A DNA stretch of 64,000 nucleotides from Jaenimonas drosophilae (Eukaryota; Euglenozoa; Kinetoplastea; Trypanosomatida; Trypanosomatidae). Shown here one piece after another: positions 59,401-64,000 of this stretch (positions within the stretch are counted from its first letter, which is position 1; every line of letters begins with the position of its first letter). The stretch spans positions 62,001 to 126,000 of the forward strand of contig JASAON010001653.1 of the NCBI GenBank assembly GCA_030849065.1, read 5' to 3'. The notes beneath the pieces are model-generated. The model saw only the letters and a list, made by a program, of their open reading frames with translations. It ran no database searches and was not told the DNA's origin. The position numbers were made by a program, and so were the translations under genes.

Positions 59401-61097
59401 AGTTGGTCTCGTTCTTTCATCATGTCGTCAATCAGAGATCGCAGGTCGTGCAGTAGTGGGGATTTATTCCAGCGTTGCGAGTTGAGCGGAGTAAGCTGAC
59501 TCATGGACTGACAGGTATTATCAATCGAGTGAGCGGCAGAAGAGCTCAATCTCGCAGGGAAACCGTAGGACAAGTTACGCCCACGATCTCGACGCATCTC
59601 TACCGTCTGGAAAGCTCTATCCAGATGCCTCTGAAGAAGCGCGTACGCAGGTGTTAGTTTTGTCAGCGGACGATTCACTTTACAGTGGTCAGCGTCAAGT
59701 ATGTGATAGGAGAAACGACCCTGAGTTGTACGAGCAAATGCGCCACCCATGCCAAGAGAGTCGCACGCCAACGGATTTGATGAACGGGGTTCAACAACCA
59801 CAGCAATGCCATTGAGTTTCTGGGACTCTCCGAGCGCGAGGACTTCAACACGTGGACGATGCCTCACTAATGGCAAATCATCCAGAAGCCATGAGAATGC
59901 TTTCTGACACGTCTCAGCATTGCTGAGCTTATGGATCAGTTCCATGAAGTCCTCATTCAAACGAAACAAGTCTGGTTGATTCCGGTCACCTAAACCCGTC
60001 ACGACTCGTGTAGGAGACACACCAATGAGATGAGAGAAGGCACCCAAACCGGTGGCAACAGTTGCGATTGGCGATCCAAAGTGCGGTGTTCCGTAAAAGA
60101 CGGCTCCATGCACAGAGAGCAGAAGCTTCGCCGCTACACGCGCTGCCTCCACATTCTCCTGGTCAGGCCCAGCTTTCTTGCCCTTCCCCATCGCTACTGC
60201 TCCTTCAGGTAAGAGCGGATCATAGAATGTGGATCTTGCCACTGCCCCACTCATTGTCTGCACAACTCGATCAAGCTCTGTGAGCATCACCTTGAGAAGA
60301 AGTCCACCCATTGAATGCACCACAAAAACTACAGGTCTGCACCCCAAGGACACTTGAGGGGAAACCAGCCGATTAGCAATCCCTGCAGCCACTGTGACAA
60401 AAGAGGCCAAATTTTTCGAAGAGCCTTCAGATGAAGGGGCTTCTGCTGAACCATCACAGTGCTGGTCGTGGGCGTCGCAGGAACATTGATCGACTTCACA
60501 GCACCTCCGCTCCTCGACAAGGCCGCACAAGGTCGAAGAATTCAACACCAATTTGTGCAGAGTCCCCTTTGGAGTTACCACCGCAACAGACTCACGTTCG
60601 GTTGAGCTCAGCCCACTCCCACTGACGGTGGGCCAGGGCCAGTATCGTCTCAAGCTTCTGTTCTCATTAGAGTCGCCGGTGCCATCTTGCACAGCGTCAG
60701 CAGTGGACGGAGAGGTCTCTGCTGGCTTAGCTGTTTCACCCCTCTGACTCAGCTGAGGCTGAGGACTGTTGCGCGTGGAAGGGCTCTCCTTGACGCGACT
60801 CCATAGGGAGTGAGAGTACCCCACGCTGATGGCCCTTGCAGTTGGGTAATCTTGCGGAATAAATGTCGCCGGCCAAAGAACACTCGATTCATTTGTCCAG
60901 CACTTGAACTCATCGCTCCCAATACCATGAAGGAAGACAATATCCATCGTCGGTGACTGAGCTGCGGGCTCATATAATAAATAGACCCGTTCGCACAGTT
61001 CCTTGTACTTTTTTGATCCGGCGGCAAAGTGAGGGCTGGCAACCGCAGGGTTGATCACCCCATCGCTGAAAAATTCCTCCCAGCCATCATTGGCCAT
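56448..61097 (-). CDS. SERAC1-like alpha/beta hydrolase with long C-terminal helical region
   Basis: 1,549 aa; human SERAC1 is 654 aa. Residues ~45-480 are a serine-esterase fold like SERAC1/DUF676: MDIVFLHGIGSDEFKCWTNE, LWPATFIPQDYPTARAISVG, nucleophile S262 in FVVHSMGGLLLKVML, VFYGTPHFGSPIA, and a histidine candidate H471 in ILDADHCKVNRPLTK. SERAC1 in animals is a mitochondria-ER contact enzyme remodelling phosphatidylglycerol. A low-complexity insert separates the first block from the nucleophile. The rest (~500-1549) is mainly helical with TPR-like elements near the end (WYGRALNHYRRADMCGEVFT, AATGLGWMHIRWGLGYYRQA, CNESAVANLGLLHLQQSFGA), probably for partner binding. ATG 61097 follows the acceptor CTCTTCTTGTGCAG. 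Codons are less G/C-biased than the left part of the window. Confidence 0.82.
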   Translation of the reverse strand: MANDGWEEFFSDGVINPAVASPHFAAGSKKYKELCERVYLLYEPAAQSPTMDIVFLHGIGSDEFKCWTNESSVLWPATFIPQDYPTARAISVGYSHSLWSRVKESPSTRNSPQPQLSQRGETAKPAETSPSTADAVQDGTGDSNENRSLRRYWPWPTVSGSGLSSTERESVAVVTPKGTLHKLVLNSSTLCGLVEERRCCEVDQCSCDAHDQHCDGSAEAPSSEGSSKNLASFVTVAAGIANRLVSPQVSLGCRPVVFVVHSMGGLLLKVMLTELDRVVQTMSGAVARSTFYDPLLPEGAVAMGKGKKAGPDQENVEAARVAAKLLLSVHGAVFYGTPHFGSPIATVATGLGAFSHLIGVSPTRVVTGLGDRNQPDLFRLNEDFMELIHKLSNAETCQKAFSWLLDDLPLVRHRPRVEVLALGESQKLNGIAVVVEPRSSNPLACDSLGMGGAFARTTQGRFSYHILDADHCKVNRPLTKLTPAYALLQRHLDRAFQTVEMRRDRGRNLSYGFPARLSSSAAHSIDNTCQSMSQLTPLNSQRWNKSPLLHDLRSLIDDMMKERDQLRSSTHKLCGYAIPEQVARLCSMEDDVRLYSSLLIHQLECLPIVPSEMPDALDAPVRLLSFPVQLITFWLRQCEYIIHCIQIQADENRTKQIDITTALRESLSGIGHELQFLNAEFELFRRHMTTCMQDLRAHQSPVSVLSSDLGRGSTSLTYWRSVLVAENLRGSPPLIAVEHMGILFFLGSLLAATSRAMGLRCQLEDLVHRFLHLPIGGNTTQTPHCAFSAEATALTSMVGDAFERMSKRRRALDLPSFQPMGGAPKATFAARPLAVVTSLLSGCFYHVLCSPQHQQTALANSFLRDSHAFLSGCSGAQRGGQPKDARRGLTLTEWWGTDRAMLKQRDPQTSDSQMASKPNFDAKLTDAVTLGVLDLLVATLRLSCERPVTLSNAGQVSEPFMRASQARDKCEKLLRMQLSSQPSKPLDSVPHSPALVAPSMEETDAQAKNEAEKGTLLSAAARAFSLSVSSGRRASEGSWIELAQHLESFAKDLETGSTGTAKRKEPKVTEKQNSAAQPPVASLQTTQLVSYLSSAWDAVKQGRSVETEEERNQEIALTFIGLQSALEAEVEADCPGSLRMDSKEKKKTATAIKVSGASALVQSHALALTGQRAVLDCFRSFHNEVRAVFGSIEHGNLDLSRSRPPLNRPRAVPLAVRQSMGLDCGNPLTCTLLGHWSAMNYDWMQVEGTRIAAEWYGRALNHYRRADMCGEVFTEAATGLGWMHIRWGLGYYRQATVEAGLAGSGGHSAGHPACADEDCVSLRALIREHKWMDRRLLRPTIKERRASCGNEDRNLQDSSSYALSSFHLDRAYALLAEVLHRDPKHPGALCGVGRLHAVGIGSVDADAVSCAQRSFTAALAYSHDEPHRLSAIMRPYWLSSAAYELGMLSLQSVDDASHQQHQLTCEEWWRRSVDFCPCNESAVANLGLLHLQQSFGAATEKQVRRQTKGLSLFRLALAVNPGTSWTHWGEVRPHHRKYLKWAYTLLHRL

Positions 61098-61130
61098 GAT
61101 TGAATATCGCCGAGCAATCAGTCTCCCTTA

Positions 61131-61158
61131 CTGCACAAGAAGAGTAGCAAAGAAAAGG
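61131..61158 (-). promoter_or_regulatory. Predicted trans-splice acceptor
   Basis: - strand TTTCTTTGCTACTCTTCTTG then TGCAG; AG 61132-61131. Confidence 0.6.
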
Positions 61159-61302
61159 CGAAGATCTCAAATACGCACCGAACGCAGAAAATTTCGCGCC
61201 ACGTTCACGAGCCATACTCTCCCTGAATGGCACATGTACTCTCGCTCTCCAGCCTTAAAGAAGTGAGTAATCCGCAGGCTTGACTTCTCCGTGGGCAGCA
61301 TC

Positions 61303-63171
61303 CTACAATACAGTACTCATGTTTCGGGCTCTGTCCACCACTTCATCAAGCTTTCTCGCCCAGCGCTCCTTCGAACTCCGGAAAAACAAGCCAGGATAGC
61401 TCTTCTCCAGATGGATTCCCTGAACCTCAAGAACTGTCCAGAGCCGCTGCGTTTCCGTTAGTAATCGCGATTTCTCGAGAAAGTATGGAGAAGATGCCGT
61501 TAATAGGGAATCATCTGTAATGGCAGGTGTGCTTCGTTGAATCTCAGCAGCGCACGTTGTCGCACTGGCCAAAGCTTGAAAGGACGCCTTGGCAGAGCTC
61601 CAGATGGATGCGAGGCCTGTAGGCTTTTGCACGCGTTGCTCGCGATTTAGCAATTCGGTACGATGTGTCTTCTGACGTCGTTTTATGTCATTTGAAAGTT
61701 CTCTCCTCAACTCCGAGACCTGATGTCGGCAGTCCCAGTAGGCCTCAAAAGCGTCCTTACACGCATCGCGGTGCTGCTGGTTCGTGGAAGGTACATCTGG
61801 AACGGGGAGCACCACAAAAGGTGATGCATCGACATGAGACAGTTGTACAGCTGGTGCATCTGGAGCAGCATCGTGGTGGGAGCGATCCTTGTCAAGAGAG
61901 CATGGATCACGATATGATCCACTTCGCTGACACTCTTCAATGAGCGAGGCTGTCGTCCTGGCGGAAGCGATGCTTTTGTCGTAGAGGTCACTAAACCGCA
62001 TCCACGACGAATAGTCATCCTCAATCATGCAGACACTCAGATACAAACACAAGGTGTGCCGTAGAAAGAAGAAGTACTGTATCGAGGGTCGGAACACAAT
62101 TTGAGGATGTTGCGAGGATAAGCTCTCTGCGGCAGGATATCCCAGGGTGTTGCTGTCACTCAGAGGGGGAACGGAGTAGTGTGAAAATATTCCATCTCGG
62201 TACTGCTCCCAGGGATAGCGCGAGTTGGGTTGATTGCTTGTGTGCATACGGCGATTTTGAATGGCAGTGTGCATGCTCGCGACTTCCTTCAGTCGGGATA
62301 TCTCAATGTCGATTTCTCCGATCCATGAACGACAGTCATGGTAGAAAGCCGACTCCAACAGTCGCTGATGGGTCCGACTACTATATGCAGTATACTCGGA
62401 TAAAAAATAGCATTGCGCTCTGTCAAGTAGAAGGCTGTAGCTAGCCCCAACGTTGTGCACCTCATAGCGCGTGACTCGAACTGTCCGGGTCTTTGGGGCA
62501 GACCCTTGCAACGTATGTTGCGTGCTCTGGACGTCGTCAGCCGCAGAAACTCTGTTTGCGTTGTTGTTATCATCGACGACGGTGAAAGTTCCAGGTTGGG
62601 GTACTTCTCCATCGCCTCGTCCAATAGCTTGCAAAACGTCAATCCAGCCTATGAGTGCATAGGTTGCCTGTAGAAACTTCTCAAACGACATGGCGGTGTC
62701 ATCAGGGCATCCAGTTCCCTGGTCATCTCCCAGCGTGTGAAGTGGTGGCGCGTTGCTCATACTGTCTCTCCCATGATCAGTTGCCGTACCCATCCAGTGA
62801 GTTGGCGCACCGGCATACTTCGTTACCCTGTGTTCATTGTTAAACTCCAACAGTGTGAACTGAGAACTCAGGAGAGCATCCTTTGTCGCCTGAAGCTCGT
62901 CGTGGTGGCTCCGAACGAAGCCAGCAATGTTCTGATGGAGCAAGGGTATGAGTGCACGGGTGGTGGAAGTGGCCTCCAGTCGATCGCGCTCATCAAGTGC
63001 GTTTGACGAGCAAATGTACTCGAGTGCAATTTGTCGCACTGCCGTCAATATCATGCCTAGTGAGTTTTCAAGGGGAGTTACTTGCATCGAGGGAGTCAAG
63101 CTAGCGAGATGCCTTGCGTGATCAAGGATTCGATCCCTGTCACGGTCAGTTGGAAGCGCGATGCTAGTCAT
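61303..63171 (-). CDS. Unknown protein, mostly helical
   Basis: 622 aa from ATG 63171 (upstream in-frame codon is TTG). Residues 1-~180 are helical (LENSLGMILTAVRQIALEYI, FVRSHHDELQATKDALLSSQ, KFLQATYALIGWIDVLQAIG). A middle part includes SIQYFFFLRHTLCLYLSVCM (amphipathic or buried helix, not a convincing TM) and a disordered Asp/His/Ser stretch. The C-terminal ~130 residues are charged helices (SELRRELSNDIKRRQKTHRT, FFRSSKERWARKLDEVVDRA). No known domain recognised; overall pattern resembles a scaffold or trafficking-complex subunit. Codon use fits its neighbours. Confidence 0.7.
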   Translation of the reverse strand: MTSIALPTDRDRDRILDHARHLASLTPSMQVTPLENSLGMILTAVRQIALEYICSSNALDERDRLEATSTTRALIPLLHQNIAGFVRSHHDELQATKDALLSSQFTLLEFNNEHRVTKYAGAPTHWMGTATDHGRDSMSNAPPLHTLGDDQGTGCPDDTAMSFEKFLQATYALIGWIDVLQAIGRGDGEVPQPGTFTVVDDNNNANRVSAADDVQSTQHTLQGSAPKTRTVRVTRYEVHNVGASYSLLLDRAQCYFLSEYTAYSSRTHQRLLESAFYHDCRSWIGEIDIEISRLKEVASMHTAIQNRRMHTSNQPNSRYPWEQYRDGIFSHYSVPPLSDSNTLGYPAAESLSSQHPQIVFRPSIQYFFFLRHTLCLYLSVCMIEDDYSSWMRFSDLYDKSIASARTTASLIEECQRSGSYRDPCSLDKDRSHHDAAPDAPAVQLSHVDASPFVVLPVPDVPSTNQQHRDACKDAFEAYWDCRHQVSELRRELSNDIKRRQKTHRTELLNREQRVQKPTGLASIWSSAKASFQALASATTCAAEIQRSTPAITDDSLLTASSPYFLEKSRLLTETQRLWTVLEVQGIHLEKSYPGLFFRSSKERWARKLDEVVDRARNMSTVL

Positions 63172-63326
63172 ACTGAATGAATGTGACTCCTTGATAGGCA
63201 AGTATGGGAAACAGAGCGCGACAAAAATATTTGTTCACAGAAGCTCAAGTAACCGAGCAACTTCGTCCATTGGGCAGTGAACAGCAACAAGCAATGGCGC
63301 TGTTGTGATCCTCAGTTGCTGAAGAA

Positions 63327-64000
63327 CTAATGTCCTTCATTATATGCTTCCCATTCCTGCATACTTTTGTATGGCTTGGCAATGATGTAGTGTGATGTAC
63401 CAAAGTGCTTGTTATCCCACTTGCTAATGGTCAAGCCACTCAGCCTGATGACACGTCGGATATCGCGATTCCACCAGCATCCCCAATTCTTTGCATGTCT
63501 TGGCGCCCACTTATCTAAGTGGTTGTTCACACGCGGTGTGTCGCCCTTTCCGTGCTCAATAAGAAGAAGTGTGCCTCCGGGTTTGCATACCCTCGATAGC
63601 TCCCGAAGAGCACGGACAGGGTCATCGTAGCTGCAGAGGCCAAACATGTCAACCACTGTGTCAAAACTATTGTCGGGAAACGGAAGCTGTTCGGCAGCGT
63701 AGTTTGCCACTGAGAAAATTGGTTGAGGTGCTTGAAGGAAACTCTTCGAGTCTTTGGCAACAGATACAAGCTGGTCATGAACGGCAGTTCGTTTCGATTT
63801 TCCATCCGCCTCCCGTTTGTCTCTCGCAGCGCCATTATCCTCTGGCTGCACGAATCGGTCAGAGAGCTTCTGAAGCATCTCGCGAAACTCGTATCTGTGC
63901 TCCATTTCTTTTTCTCGTCGACTGAGTTCCCTTTCTCCATCCTTCGATAGAAGCGGAAGCCCACTTCCTGGCATACCTGCGTTCAAAATCGGAGCGACGA
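63327..64000 (-). CDS. OMS1-like SAM-dependent methyltransferase, 5' part off the window
   Basis: About 224 codons are visible; the frame stays open to the right edge, so the N-terminus, including the usual SAM motif I, lies outside. Visible: ANYAAEQLPFPDNSFDTVVD (motif II region), VRALRELSRVCKPGGTLLLI with EHGKGDTPRVNNHLDKWAPR, then HAKNWGCWWNRDIRRVIRLS and TSHYIIAKPY. The HAKNWGCxWN segment is typical of the yeast Oms1/METTL7-like type 11 group rather than general methyltransferases. Oms1 is a mitochondrial inner-membrane protein in yeast; location here is inference. A ~70-residue charged insert (ELSRREKEMEHRYEFREMLQ to KSKRTAVHDQ) precedes motif II. Confidence 0.8.
   Translation of the reverse strand, partial: VAPILNAGMPGSGLPLLSKDGERELSRREKEMEHRYEFREMLQKLSDRFVQPEDNGAARDKREADGKSKRTAVHDQLVSVAKDSKSFLQAPQPIFSVANYAAEQLPFPDNSFDTVVDMFGLCSYDDPVRALRELSRVCKPGGTLLLIEHGKGDTPRVNNHLDKWAPRHAKNWGCWWNRDIRRVIRLSGLTISKWDNKHFGTSHYIIAKPYKSMQEWEAYNEGH

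Noticed and set aside
63124..63137. GATTCGATCCCT resembling a tRNA B box
   Set aside because: Inside the coding sequence of the gene at 61303-63171; no matching A box or acceptor stem.

Overview
The window is nuclear DNA of a kinetoplastid protist. Nearly every convincing gene is a single intron-free ORF. All genes on the left (1-21.03 kb) lie on the + strand and all genes on the right (21.59-64.0 kb) lie on the - strand, so two polycistronic units converge. Most start codons follow a pyrimidine tract plus AG of the kind used as spliced-leader acceptors. High GC3, many Asn/Gln/Thr/Ser/His runs, gene content (delta-COP, cullin, UFM1, Stealth transferase, four-TM proteins) and a secreted bacterial-type esterase suggest a free-living bodonid such as Bodo saltans; the species is inference.

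The + unit, left to right, holds: a 5'-truncated unknown protein, a very large cullin (about 1,500 aa), a mitochondrial protein with four dsRBD-like AMHA repeats, a secreted PHB-depolymerase-type esterase, a cyclophilin, an OSCA/TMEM63/CSC1-type channel, a four-TM protein, delta-COP, and ribosomal protein eL39. At 21.24-21.59 kb the unit ends in a textbook splice acceptor with no gene behind it, followed by about 300 bp of very GC-rich, G-run-rich sequence unlike anything else in the window. This is either an unusual strand-switch element or an assembly artefact.

The - unit, from the switch rightward (transcribed right to left), holds: an EMAPII/Arc1-type tRNA-binding protein, a small unknown, a second four-TM protein distantly related to the one across the switch, COQ10, five or six kinetoplastid proteins of unknown function (several low-complexity or coiled-coil), UFM1, a Stealth/GNPTAB-type phosphotransferase, a small single-pass membrane protein, a CDK-like kinase with a roughly 240-residue insert and altered regulatory residues, a long coiled-coil protein, a SERAC1-like alpha/beta hydrolase, an unknown, and an OMS1-like methyltransferase running off the right edge.

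Two stretches inside the - unit have no credible gene: 34.8-37.7 kb (contains a perfect 10-bp-stem hairpin) and 46.75-50.49 kb (several pyrimidine tracts, a G-quadruplex-prone run, a 16-bp tandem duplication). Genes right of about 42 kb use codons less biased to G/C in third position and carry fewer homopolymeric amino-acid runs than those to the left. Functional links are loose, as usual in kinetoplastid units: ubiquitin-like pathways (cullin, UFM1), secretory pathway (delta-COP, Stealth transferase), mitochondrion (COQ10, AMHA-repeat protein, SERAC1-like, OMS1-like). No tRNA, rRNA, spliced-leader RNA, CRISPR array or mobile element was recognised.
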